A stretch of 64,000 nucleotides of DNA, taken from contig JACVVK020000060.1 of assembly GCA_018292915.2 (NCBI GenBank), positions 334,501 through 398,500 on the forward strand. Reading direction: 5' to 3'. Origin of the DNA: Batillaria attramentaria. Lineage: Eukaryota; Mollusca; Gastropoda; Batillariidae. A program made the translations under genes and the position numbers. A model generated the notes under the pieces. That model had not been told where the DNA came from. It searched no databases and saw only the letters and a program-made list of their open reading frames with translations. Positions within the stretch are counted from its first letter, which is position 1, and each line of letters begins with the position of its first letter. This document shows positions 1-12,212 of the stretch, one piece after another.

Positions 1-880
1 AGCAATATGCTGTTTCACATCTGTCTCAGTCATTTTGTTGTATTATTGTAACTGTGTCAAGAAAACAACATGCAGAATATAATGGTGATGAGCTCACGCA
101 ATAGGGGACAACAGCTGCTTTGAGGCATATATGGATTTATTAGCATCACTAAATTACAGAGAAAATAATCAGAAATAAATCTTGGCTTCTCTGGCACGGT
201 GAGTGTGTGCTGTCCAAGCGAGACTAACTATCTTGTGACACGCGTGGCGGCGAGCCCTAACTCTGAACTGGAACTGAGCTCAAAGTGATTCACGTAGCTA
301 CAGAGATTCGATGAAATGTCAGTTTACATAACCGTGCTGGGTATAATTTGTACTAGCAGGTGTATCGTACTGGCTTTTGTTGTTGTTGTTGTTGTTTGTT
401 TGTTTGTTTGTTTGTTTGTTTTTGTTTTGTTTTGTTTTTTTGTTGGGGGGGGCGGGGGGGGGGTATAAGTTCATTAAAAGCGTATTTGTGGGTGAAAAGG
501 AGTGGAAAGGAGCGACGAATTCGATTCTGTCTTTTAAATCCTGATAAACGAAATTTCATCTTGTTTCAATCAAAAGCCAGTTCTGCTGGTACTTGCCGTC
601 CTGCTCTCTCTCTCTCTCTCTCTCTCTCTGTTGCTGTTGTCTGTTGTTTTCAGTTTATCGTGTATCTCATAGCTTGATTGCTTTGCTCAACTCTTCTCAC
701 CTTTTTATGTTTGTTTGTTTGTTTGTTTGTTTGTTTTCTTTTTTCTTTTTCTTTTTTTTAATTCTTTTAATTCTCTTGTGCTTTTACAATACCATTATGT
801 TGTGCAGTTTAGTGTTCAACGGCAAGTTTGAAAAATAGTTACTATAATCAACATCTTATACCGTTGTTAAATAAAGCATC
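1..880. other. Intergenic sequence, no gene seen
   Basis: No exon with recognisable protein similarity was found on either strand. The stretch holds (TTG)n/(TTTG)n runs near 375-430 and 712-735, a (CT)n run near 600-628 and poly-T stretches. Open frames here are low-complexity translations of these runs. Confidence 0.6.
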
Positions 881-888
881 AAAGTCAA

Positions 889-889
<1 letters not shown>

Positions 890-983
<94 letters not shown>

Positions 984-992
984 CACACACAC
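890..992. repeat. (CT)n-(CA)n compound microsatellite
   Basis: A (CT)n run is followed directly by about 60 bp of (CA)n. It abuts the 5' end of a SINE-A copy. Confidence 0.9.
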
Positions 993-1000
993 ACGTGAAG

Positions 1001-1126
1001 GGGAGCCGGGGTGGCCGAATAGTAAGAGCGTTGGACCTCCAATGCTCGGGTCGTGAGGTCATCCCCGCTGGGGCCACGTATGTGGTGGAAAAGGACGTTA
1101 AACTCCCAAACACCCACCCCACCCTC
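1001..1126 (+). mobile_element. SINE family A, internally deleted copy
   Basis: The 5' end is a tRNA-like head (GGAGCCGGGGTGGCCGAAT) with an A-box-like TGGCCGAATAGT and a degraded B-box region. It ends with the family's conserved tail GTGGAAAAGGACGTTAAAC. Compared with the copies at 11574 and 30118 it lacks the middle segment carrying the GTTGCCCCGTCTTTGATATC motif. It is a Pol III-type retroposon, not a functional tRNA gene. Confidence 0.8.
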
Positions 1127-1404
1127 ACGCACCTGAAATAACTCAGTGCATACCCCAGGACGGCGCATCACCTTTTGAACACTGGCAACAGAAAACCGCA
1201 AAGATGAGGGGCACAGAGTCAGATCTCATATCTAGCTCTTTTCTTGCACGTGTGTTTCGGCACGTTTGTGCTCTATCATATCCCAAGCAACTAGCCTTTT
1301 ACCGCCACACACATAACCGCCTTAAACCTGTAACCGCACGGAAAATATCAAATCTACGTGCAAGCCGTGTTTGGCGCCGACCCATCAGATGGAGAAAAAT
1401 ATTC

Positions 1405-1580
1405 TAGTGCCAGTGACTACTTTGACTTATCCAAAGCAAAAAGGGCAAATTTTGTTTGACATAACCGAAGTTTGATTTATCCATTCTGGAGTACTTGTTC
1501 GACTTATCCGTGGAAAATTTAGTCATACAAAGAACAAGTTTGGCCGGGAAAATTGTTTCGACTTATCCGATGTTCTAGGT
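1405..1580 (+). repeat. Dispersed repeat with GACTTATCC motifs, copy 1
   Basis: The segment carries three spaced GACTTATCC or GATTTATCC motifs and a GGAGTACTTGTTCG block. The reverse complement of 3122-3258 has the same order of motifs, so these are two inverted copies of one short repeat. A pogo/Tigger-like MITE origin is possible but unproven. Confidence 0.5.
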
Positions 1581-1748
1581 ATGCGTCTGTATAGATGTTT
1601 GTGCATACGTGCTTGAGTGTCTGTATTATGTGTGTAATATATCTCAAAAATGAGACTAATAAGTAAAATATATGCATATTTTTAGCAGATTCGAAGAAGT
1701 CTTTTCACTGAAGCAGCTCTACGCACGGGCAATTCAAGACAAATAGCC

Positions 1749-2262
1749 TACCGGCCCCCGTAGTGTAGTGGTTAGCACTTCGGACTATGGGCCGGGAGAC
1801 CCGGGTTCGAGTTCCAGCCGAGGCAAGCGGGATTTTTCCTATCTAGGTCGGCTCCTACCCAGAGCGGGTGTGCTATGGGCCCAATGGGGAGGCTGTTGCC
1901 ACACAGCCGAGATTCACCCACTTCACGGGTGCGACTTTGGGGGTGCTTCCCTTGGTATGACACGTCCTATAATGTGGATGATTACACGGCCGGCACAGCA
2001 GGTGCCGTAGTTCCCGGGCCTAGTAAATGCCGGGATATTTATGACAGGAAGCGTGGAATGCGGCCCTGTCCCGCAGTCCCAAACCACACGGACCTCCATA
2101 GCATCATCTTACCATCATCCTCATCTCCATCATCATGCATAATATATATAAAAAATTGCCTCAACTTCCGAGCCCTCCGTGGATTCCACCCATTACTAGG
2201 GAGAAACACCACTGGAGCCGGCAAAAAGTCGTGGCAGCAAAAAAAAAAAAAAAAAAAAAAAC
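1749..2262 (+). mobile_element. SINE family B, full-length (about 0.5 kb)
   Basis: The tRNA-like head GGCCCCCGTAGTGTAGTGG is followed by a B box (GGGTTCGAGTTCC). A long body then contains CTATGGGCCCAATGGGGAGG and GGGATATTTATGACAGGAAG, and the element ends in poly-A at 2239-2262. Three further copies are at 42276-42714 (-), 46062-46550 (+) and 56162-56666 (+), which defines the ends. It shows no coding capacity. Confidence 0.85.
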
Positions 2263-2655
2263 TTTAAATATGGACACTGACTGTAGTTTGAGTTTATCAA
2301 GAAACTGATATTAAGACAGAGGGTTTGAGAAATGAAATTCATGCCAAAACCTTTGACACTTACCATTGGCATAGCAGGCAAGGTATTCCGACGCTTTTTG
2401 TCCGGTTGTTTTGGCTGGGTGTCTAATTTGACGGCTCCTGCCAGATCAACCCAACTCATCTTGGTGAGCACAAATGTTTCTTCTCAGTCTTCTTCTTGTT
2501 CTTCTTCTTCTGTTTCTTCTTCTTCTTCTCCTTCTTCCGCTATAGAGTTGGGCTCAAAGAGCGTAATTAACTCTGCGGTGTGACTCAGCGTCTGGGGGTG
2601 GTCAACAGTGAGAATTAAAAGGATAAAACTATGTACATTGGAGGTGAGGGGAAGG

Positions 2656-2656
2656 G

Positions 2657-2744
<88 letters not shown>
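2656..2744. repeat. (GCGT)n-(GT)n microsatellite
   Basis: About 50 bp of GCGT/GTGC repeats run into pure (GT)n. A short (TTGAA)n run follows at 2771-2791, similar to the tail of the dispersed repeat at 34199 and 57673. Confidence 0.9.
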
Positions 2745-2746
<2 letters not shown>

Positions 2747-2973
2747 AACTCTTGTGGGCAGTAAAGTAATTTGAATTGAATTGAATTGAATTTGTCCCAA
2801 GAAAGAAACCAGTACTTGAACTATGATTCTTGACCTTCGAACAGATAATTACAGGATAAGCTAATTGTATGTGTCAAATAAATTGCCGTGATTCACTTGT
2901 AATGCAGATGTTTATCGCGCCTGCAGTCAGAGTTTGGAGAGGTGTGCATGTAGACTGTTCCAAATAGATACAG

Positions 2974-3026
2974 TTCTCTCTCTCTCTCTCTCTCCCTTTC
3001 TCTGCGCGCGCGCGCGTGTGTGTATG

Positions 3027-3122
<96 letters not shown>
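2974..3122. repeat. (CT)n-(CG)n-(CGTG)n-(TG)n compound microsatellite
   Basis: A run of CT, then CG, then CGTG, then about 60 bp of TG. Alternating purine-pyrimidine dominates, so the tract could adopt Z-DNA. Confidence 0.9.
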
Positions 3123-3125
<3 letters not shown>

Positions 3126-3258
3126 GACGATAAGTCAGAATCTGCTGTATCACTAAAATTTGCTCGGATCAGTACTCCAAAACGGATAAGTCAAACTTCA
3201 CTTATACCAAACACGTTCTCCCCTTCTCACACTCGGATAAGTCGAAACAGTTCCTAGA
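3122..3258 (-). repeat. Dispersed repeat with GACTTATCC motifs, copy 2 (inverted)
   Basis: Its reverse complement shows the same ordered motifs as 1405-1580: GACTTATCCG, a GAAGTTTGACTTATCC block and a GGAGTACTGATCCG block. A further related stretch with CGACTCATCCGAAGTTCGAC lies near 3838-3890. Confidence 0.5.
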
Positions 3259-3443
3259 AGAGCCGTGAGTACTGAAAAGATGCAATTTTCATGCGGCGAG
3301 GCAAGAACATTCTGCATAACATGTGTAATCACAGAATTATGATTATGAAAGACATGGACTTGTAGCCGAATCTGTGAGGTTTTCTATTGCAAATAGTCAT
3401 TCGCCGTCAGAGGTAATGCTTTGAACTGTTTCTGGTGCGTGGG

Positions 3444-3444
<1 letters not shown>

Positions 3445-3539
<95 letters not shown>

Positions 3540-3541
3540 GT

Positions 3542-3581
<40 letters not shown>
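3445..3581. repeat. (TG)n-(GA)n-(CAGA)n compound microsatellite
   Basis: About 62 bp of TG is followed by GAGA and then CAGA units up to 3581. Confidence 0.9.
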
Positions 3582-4563
3582 GGGTTATTGGTGTGGATGG
3601 GTGTATGTTTGAGCATATCTGAGTGCGCCCTTGCTCAGGTTTCTCCATGATGTCACGAGACACACAGAAACTGTATATGTAAAAGTTTCTTAATTTAGAA
3701 AGTCACCTGTGGTCAATCCCCTCACAGTTATTGTACAACATTCACGATTTCTTTTTCTGCGACTTAGCTGAAGTTCGACACAAGCGCGCTCGAAACAAGC
3801 GAATCTGTCTGTACAGATTTTGCTAGAGAAAAACGCTTCGACTCATCCGAAGTTCGACATAAGCGTGTTCGCCACAAGCGTATCCGCGTGTGTATAGCTA
3901 CGCAGCCGTGCTGAACATTTTTAGAGACACAGATACTTGGCACCATGACCAATTCCGTCCGTGCACAAGCATCAGTATGCGCTTATATAGGGACGGGTAA
4001 GCGTATGTAGAATAAAGATGTCCTCCAGCCAGTAAGTTCTTACAATTTTTAAATGGGAATTGCCCTAATTTTTCATACGCAAGTAAAGTGCAGCATCACA
4101 GTCTGATTACTCCCGCCTGTAGTAGAGTGATCTTACAGCATTGATAAGTCGGAGAAGGTAAGTGGTGTAAAGTTACTATAATTACATCGGTGCTTAACCC
4201 AGAACAAACAAAGTTTATTCGGTCAGTACAAAGAACAGTGGCAATTAAATCCTGCAGTCAAATGGTTGAACACATAATTAAAAGTAATTTGAAAATGTGA
4301 CAGGTACTCGTAGCTGAAATTCAGAAGGCTGTGGGTCAGGCAAGCAATAAGTTTTCTGGCTTAAATGTAGTGACAAATATTGTTCATGTTTTGGATAAGC
4401 CATTGCTTCACTCCTTTTCATAGGTTTGAATCACTTCCAGGCTTGTACACATTAACAGGGAGTACTCCATGCCTGCATTAGAAGTATAGAAGCAGAGACA
4501 TTACATAAGCATTATAATTTACAGAAAACAGACCAACATTCGTCAATTCTCCAAAGAGTGAAG
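3582..4563 (+). other. 5' flank of transporter copy 1, part of the segmental duplication
   Basis: No open exon was recognised. From about 3930 to 4563 the sequence aligns by eye with 14790-15769 upstream of transporter copy 2 (for example the CACCATGACCAATT / CACCGTGACCAATT blocks and the last 180 bp before each ATG). The ancestral duplication therefore included promoter-proximal DNA. No confident core promoter element was identified. Confidence 0.5.
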
Positions 4564-6283
4564 ATGAAGTTTGACGATGTTCTCCGTGAGATCGGGGATT
4601 TTGGTCTGTACCAGAAACGGCTGATGTTTCTATCCTGTATCACTGCATGTTGCGTCATCATGCAAAATATTTCACCTGTTTTCACCATCAAAATCCCCAA
4701 ACACAGGTGAGTGTGTCACGGGCATGTTCGTGATGTGATACGTCCGTTTCATGGTTCTGTAGATGTTGACATTCATTTCACGGCAGTAATGTTGATTATT
4801 CGTAAATAAGATAAGATAAGAAGATAAAATAAGAAATTTATTGAATTTCCGAATGTTAAACATTGCTTTGTGGTCTCAATAAAGCATGCCAAACATTCAC
4901 TCATATGGCCATACACACCCACTCCACCTATTTACATGCACGCACACTCACACCTAAAAACAGTGACCTGCCGTCTCTATCACATACTGCATCACTATAA
5001 ATTACAACAGACCACCCCACATCACATCACATCACAGCAGCAGCACAACAGCAGAAGTGCACAGAACTCCATCACAGTCCAAGCCAACCGACACCCACCA
5101 AGAAACAACTTCTGTCTGATTAGTCTAGTGGTGGGACAGAAAACAACAATGCAGCAGCATTAGAAAGTATCACCATCAGCATCGACAAGCCTTCCACACA
5201 AGCCCCCCCCCCCCCCCCCTAATAAATTTTCCTGTTTTGTAAACCTTTGGATACCTTCGTGTTATCCACAAAGCCACAAGAAAGCCTTGAAATTTTTGTG
5301 TAAGCAAAGTTTCTCGAAATCTTGCAATCCGTTTGGTGGCACTGTCTCTCACATAATAATGCTTCACTCTCCCGCTAAGATCAGTTCTCATGCTACTTTG
5401 CATAAATGAAAACAAATGCGTTGTTAATGTTTAAATTCCTTCGTGCTACTCACAGAGCCATAGGAAAGTCTCGAAATTGTGTGTAAGCAAAGTTCCTTAA
5501 TATCGTGCAATCCGTTTGCTGGCGCTGTCTGTCGCTTAATTAAAGAGGCTTCACTTTCCCGTTGTAATCAGTTCTCATTCTACTTGTCCCGTAGTTTGGT
5601 CAGCGCGGTGATCAGATCACTACTGCTTTCAACGTCTTTGAACGTATTTAGAAAGTACACTTGAATGTATTTCATGAGTGCATGTGGTCAGTATGTCAAG
5701 CTTCGTGTTGTGGTTTGCGGTACTGCAGGTGCAAAATCCCAACCTACCCCAATGACACCTATGAACTACACAGCCCCGACCACGCATCCCTTGTCAACGA
5801 AACCATCCCTCTGAGGAACGGGGAATACTCCGAATGTACTTTGTATGACGCAATGGAATCTGACGGGACAGAAAACAGGACAGAGAGAGCGTGCAACGAC
5901 TGGGTGTTCGACAAGTCCGTCTTCACAGCCACACTTGTTACTGAGGTATTGATAGTTGGTAATTACTGGTTATTGGTGAATGTTACATGTTCCACATGTT
6001 ACACATACAAAAAAAAAAATTTCTGCATCTACGCTACACAAAAGAACATGAAACAACATTACATGTACAAGTAAAGAGAAAAGCATCAATGAAGCGTAAA
6101 AAATTAAAAATGCATAAGATAATGGTCCTGCGGAGAATATCTCGGCGCGAACATGAGGAGTTTTGCTCTCGGCGGCATCAGTGCGTCAGACCCGAAGAGG
6201 CAAAGAGCAGAAAAACAATGACTGTACATTATAAAACCTAAAAAAAATTTCAATATTATTGTGCATACGTATTGTGCGTTCGT

Positions 6284-6361
<78 letters not shown>

Positions 6362-6749
6362 GCAGCTGAACCTGGTTTGTGAGAGAAAAATCTACCGCTC
6401 TCACTCCAGCATGATGATCTTTGCCGGTAAATTTGTGGGCGCATTTCTCAACAGCATGGCCGGGGACTAGTAAGTGTCGACGCACGCTTCCACAGATTGT
6501 ATTCAATAGTCAAACAAACAGCAACAGTTTGCGTCAACAGAAAACTAGTGTCTCTATCCAAACACAGCATTTAGAAAGTACACTGTAGTAAGTGTATCGA
6601 CTGACACACCCATGAACTACACGCAAACATCGCTACTTCGTCACCGTCTGCAAGACCTCACAGAGAAGACATCCATACGTGATCTGTAACTTAACTATAA
6701 CAGTAAATCAATGCGTCCGCGGGTTAGGTAAATTTGCGTGCGTGCGCGC

Positions 6750-6832
<83 letters not shown>

Positions 6833-7157
6833 TTTGTTTTTAGCTTCGGACGGCGCCGTGTGTACACGTTCATGATGTTAGCCCTGATCGGGACGTCAGT
6901 TGGTATTGTCTTCGTGTCCAGCCTGCCAGCTCTTATGGCCTTCAGGTTCATGGCTGGGGCGTTCACAACAGGATCCTACCTCTGCATATACGTCATAAGT
7001 GCGTTCGCACGAGCTGCTAAGTGTGCGCTCAATGTTATATGTAGTTACACTGCTCTTCGAAACTGATTGTGTCACGATTAGGAATACAGACCCTAAGTTG
7101 AACTGGATTTGGAAAGGTGCTAACTGTAGCGGTAATTGAGCGTTTGTGACAAATACG

Positions 7158-7225
<68 letters not shown>

Positions 7226-7866
7226 TAGGACTTCCCTTTACTGCTCAGTGTATGTACATATTCAAATACGACCGTATTGTCCAGGACATCAAACTAAGAG
7301 TGAGTGTAATTCCAGATACTGAGAAAGACAGTGAATGTCTAGGACACCTTCAAAACACGTTATGTCATTTCGCAAATTAAATTCATATAATTATGCATGC
7401 TTTACTCTTTGACACTCAGAATGACAGTGAATGCATTAGACACATTCAGAAAACGTTATGTCATTTCGTAAATTAAATTCGTATAATTATGCATGCTCTA
7501 TTATATTATATTATATGATTGACAGCCTTGGAAATACTGGGGACCAGATACCGACGATACGCGTCTATAGCGTCAAAATGCGCCATCAGTTTTGCTATGC
7601 TGACGGGCACCTTATTTGCATACCTGCTGCGAGACTGGCAGCACTTCCAGGCCGCTCTAGCGTCTCCCGCCATCCTCCTTTTCATTGGATATTTGTACGT
7701 ATACGATCCCTCTTGCTACCTTCAGTAGTAGCTGTGCAATAGTAATACCAGTAGTAGTAGTAGTAACAGCAGCAGTAACAGCAGCAGCAGCAGCAGTAGT
7801 AGTAGTAGAAGACGTTCCGTTGTCATGTTACCTCACAGTTGATATTATTTCGGCGACGGCATAGGA

Positions 7867-7898
<32 letters not shown>

Positions 7899-10800
7899 GA
7901 TGATGATGATGATGAAACTTTATTTATCAACGGTAAAAGTTTTGACAGAAATTCGCCAGTTTGCAGACTTGCCGTTGCTAATGCTACAGAGACTATCTAC
8001 TTTAAAAAAAAAGTAATATTAAAATAGAAAAAAATGAAAAAGACAAATCAAAACAGAAAATTGTGCACTAAACTACAGGAAACAAAAACCATAGAGTAAA
8101 TCGTCCATCAGGCCCAGACGCATTCACACACACGTGAGGGAAGTACGGGTAGGGGGCGGGGGCAGGGGGGGGGGGGCGAACTCAAAGCATGAAGAAATGG
8201 CAGATGTCCATGCAGCCATACATGCCCAAGCTGTCATACGAATACGTGTAATGACACAATATCAGCGGCCCTGGGTACTTTGTCATCTTCCTGCATTCCA
8301 AGCTTCATTGTATAGCTATATTTAGCGTTGTTCTTTACTAGCTGTGTACGCAACAAATATTTCTCCTTGTCAAAAACCTAAGTTTGTCACAGGTTCTGTA
8401 CTCGATAAGCCCTAAGCTAATACATGTACTATGCCTTTTGTGTCGTTTGCATATCTTGTATACTGATTCCAACACTACATTCTTTTTTCATTATTATAAG
8501 TCAAAATGTTCTTTCAGTTTCATCCCTGAATCTCCAAGATGGCTGGTGTCCAAAGGTCGCCACGAAGAAGCTCAGAAAGTGCTCGAAGTGGTTGCTCGGG
8601 TCAATGGCAGATCGCTTCCGCCAAGGTTTCAGATCGAGGCTCCGGCTTTCATGGCTGGCGCACGTGCAGCTTCCGGGCCAAAGGGCAAGCAAGGCGTCAG
8701 TCCGCTCAGTCTCTTCCGTATCCCGCGTCTATTTCTGCGCTACACGTTTCTCTACTTCTGCTGGTAAGCTTTCTTTCACGTGCAGGCTTCCAATACCAAT
8801 AAATGGAAACAAAGCTGTACCGTCGAAGAGAAAGGGCTTTGTAGCTGCAAACTAGTTGATCAAATTATTCTTTCGGCTTTCCCGAAAGACGCTGACCATT
8901 TAACTGGTTGAAAATCATTTCTGGTATTTTCCGGAAGAATGCTGACCTTCATGACAGTCATGATAAACAATACTGCTCATGGTTCACCGAAAGACGCTCA
9001 CTATTATAAATGGTTTGAAAATGAAATTGTTCAGCGGCTTTCACGAAAGATGCGGACCATCGATCATAACCGCTTGAAGATTTTTCGTGACGTATTGCCC
9101 CCAAAAATGACGATCATAACTGGCTGAAAATTATTTCTCGGGGTTTTCCTGAAGGATACTGACCATCATGACCACCTACGGCCTGATGCTAAACGTTTCC
9201 AATATGAGCGGCAACATCTTCCTCAACTTCGGCATCTTGTCAGCAATGGATCTGTTCTCCGTCATCTTCTTCGCTTTAATGATAGAGCGAGTCGGCAGAC
9301 GTTACTTTGTCATCGGAGCTATGGGTCTGGGTGGACTGGCGTGCATGGCCACCATCCTGCCTGTTGTGCTGGGAGGAAACGGTCTGGTTTGTTGTTGTTG
9401 TTGTTTTGGTTTTTGGTTTGTTCGTTTGTTTGTTTTTTTTGGTTTTTTATTGTTTGTTTGGTTTAGTTTGTTTTGGTTTTTGTTGTTGTTGTTGTAGTTG
9501 TGGGGTTGTTTGTTTGTTTGTTTGTTTGTTTGTTTGTTTGTTTGTTTGTTTGTTTTTTTGGGGGGGGCCCAATCCTGTAGTAAGAGAAGTCCCCGCTCCC
9601 CCACCACCTCATTGCCACCCACTTCCCTCCAAATGAAAATGTTAATGGGCAGCTTTTTGTCCGTTCGTTCGCCTCTCAAACAACTTTCGTTAAACAAAAG
9701 AAGGAAAGGAGCAGAAGACAGATCCTCTCTGTCAGACTGCGAACAGAACAGGTACGTCTCTACACTACACCTCAAGGAATGCGTGTCAGTTGTCTGCTGT
9801 TTGTCTGTATGTAGTATCAGACAGTGTATAATTATGTTTGTTTCACCTGTCAGACTGGATCACGCGAGGCTTGTCTTTGGGCGGGAGGATGTGCGTGGCG
9901 GCCACAGTGTCGGCCTTATACACGCTGTCTTCCTACAGTTCTCCGCAGCTTCGGCCTGGGTTCCTGCTCCATGATGTCACGTATCGGGGGAATTGCCTCG
10001 CCTTACGTTGCTGACTTGGTAAAACACGTTTTGAGGCGCTAGTTCTACCACTCCTCGGTTTCACAGATGACCACTAACAACGTAAAGGACTGGGGATAAG
10101 TTAACGGGGTTATCAAAACACATTTTTATTGTTGTTGTTGTTGTTTTGGGGTTTTTTTTGTTGTTGTTGTTGTTGTTTTTGGGGGGAGCGGGGGGATTTG
10201 ATTTTTTTTTCTGTCAGCTGTCCGAAAATACTGGACTGTATAGTAAGAACCCATGGAAATGTTCTACCCGACAAACATATTTGTCTCTTAGACATGTGTG
10301 AGATTTAAAAAGTGTCCCTCTACCCACATATAACACTTTGTCTTTTTTTATTTATTTTTTTTAGAACACCTACGTAATGGGGACGTTCGGCGCGGTGCTA
10401 CCACAGATGGTATTTGGCGCGGCCGGTCTGCTGACGGCCATCATGACGTTCTTCCTGCCGGAAACCAGAGGGCGCCACCTACCGGAGACCGTCAGGGACG
10501 CGGAACTGTTTGGCAGGTGAAATCGACTGACAAGATGTGCACAACATGATTCTAGTGACAGTCGGAGAAATCCCGATAACGGTCAACAGACTGAAACATG
10601 GCACTTTATATCCGGTGTTATCTCCCCTTGGTCAAGTTTGCCGAAAGGAACACTCTGCTTAAGCTGTGCCACTACGTTGTTCACGTACTGCCGGCGATAC
10701 TTGTGTAGAATCTATTTGTAAGCCATGTATGTTTGTGTGTAAGTATTCAGTATAGGTAAATTATGTATGTATGTGTTTGTCTGTATGTGTTTGTGTAATG

Positions 10801-12175
10801 TCTGTATGTATACTTGTAATATGCCAAAATGAAAATTAAAAAAAGAAACATGGCACTGAAAGAACGTAACGTAGATGGATAAATCCCGTTACTAGTCAAC
10901 TAGTTGAAATTGAAAATAATGGCAGAAGAAAAATAGTAAACTAGCCAGACACAACCCGATAATAATCAACTGACCGAAAAACGGTACAGAAAAAAAAACA
11001 GGTAAAATGGCCCGAGAAAACCCCATAATCTAGTCAACTGACTGAAAAATGGAGGAACACAAACAACCACAAAAACCACGTAAAATAGCCACAGAAAACC
11101 CCACAATACTCAACTGACTGAAAAGGGGCACAGAAAAAAAAGTAAAATGGCCCGAGAAAACCCCATAATAGAGTGGATGGTTGGGTGTTTGGGGGTTTAA
11201 CGTCCTTTTCCATCACATACGGGTGATATCAAAGACGGGGCAACGACGAAAAAGCCAGCACAAAGATCTGGCCCCAGCCGGGATACGAACTCACGACCCG
11301 AGCATTAGAAATCCAACGTTCTACCATTCGGCCACCCCGGCTCCCCACCCCATAATAGTCAACAGATTGAAAAATGTAGAAAAACAAACAACAACCATAA
11401 AAACCACGTAAACTGGTCAGAGAAAACCCCATAAAAGTCAACAGATAAGTTTTGAAAATGACAGGAAAAAAACTTAAAATGCCTGGGGAAAACCCTATAA
11501 TAGTCAATTGACTGAAAAGTAGCACCGTAGGAATGTAAACTTGTAGTAGGAGAAAAATTTCTCCGTCCTATGAGGGGAGCCAGGGTGGCCGAATGGTAGA
11601 GCGTTGGACTTCTAATGCTCGGGTCGTGAGGTCGTATCCCGGCTGAAGCCAAATTTTTGTGCTGGCTTTTTCATCGTTGCCCCGTCTTTGATATCACCCG
11701 TATGTGGTGGAAAAGGACGTTAAACACCCATCCACCCACCCACCCTACGTCCTATGATCGGGATAGAGAAAGAGTGGCAGCAGCAGTATAACGTACAGTA
11801 GTATAATTTTTGTTGTTAGTAACTGCATCACATGTTTGTGGGTTGCTTTAGCCTGCATGTCGATTCCTCTAAGGCATGTATGTGTGTCTGTTGACATGGC
11901 AGGATCTATGACAATAATAGTTCTCGTCAAAATGTCTCGAGCAGCCGTTACAGTGCGCATAAAATAGGACGTCTTAACTCTAACGAGCCCGTGTCCGACC
12001 ATCCCCTGCCCGCTATAGAATGATTAAAAGGACCGGGCCACTAAACACCAGTACAAGCCCATTCAAGCCACTATTACACGATGCGAGGGCCTTGCCCCGC
12101 TAGGCCCAAGACCGCTGCATATCGCATAGTAGTGATTTGAAATGGCTTCTAGTGATCTGAAGATTTGAAGTAAAG

Positions 12176-12212
<37 letters not shown>

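Noticed and set aside
10518..10520. TGA after FGR as the true stop of the SLC22 genes
   Set aside because: Exon 10 (12384-12474 and 21276-21366) is conserved in frame in both copies with a good acceptor and the GGCAG/GTGAAA donor, so the longer C-terminus is more likely. A read-through isoform ending here is possible.
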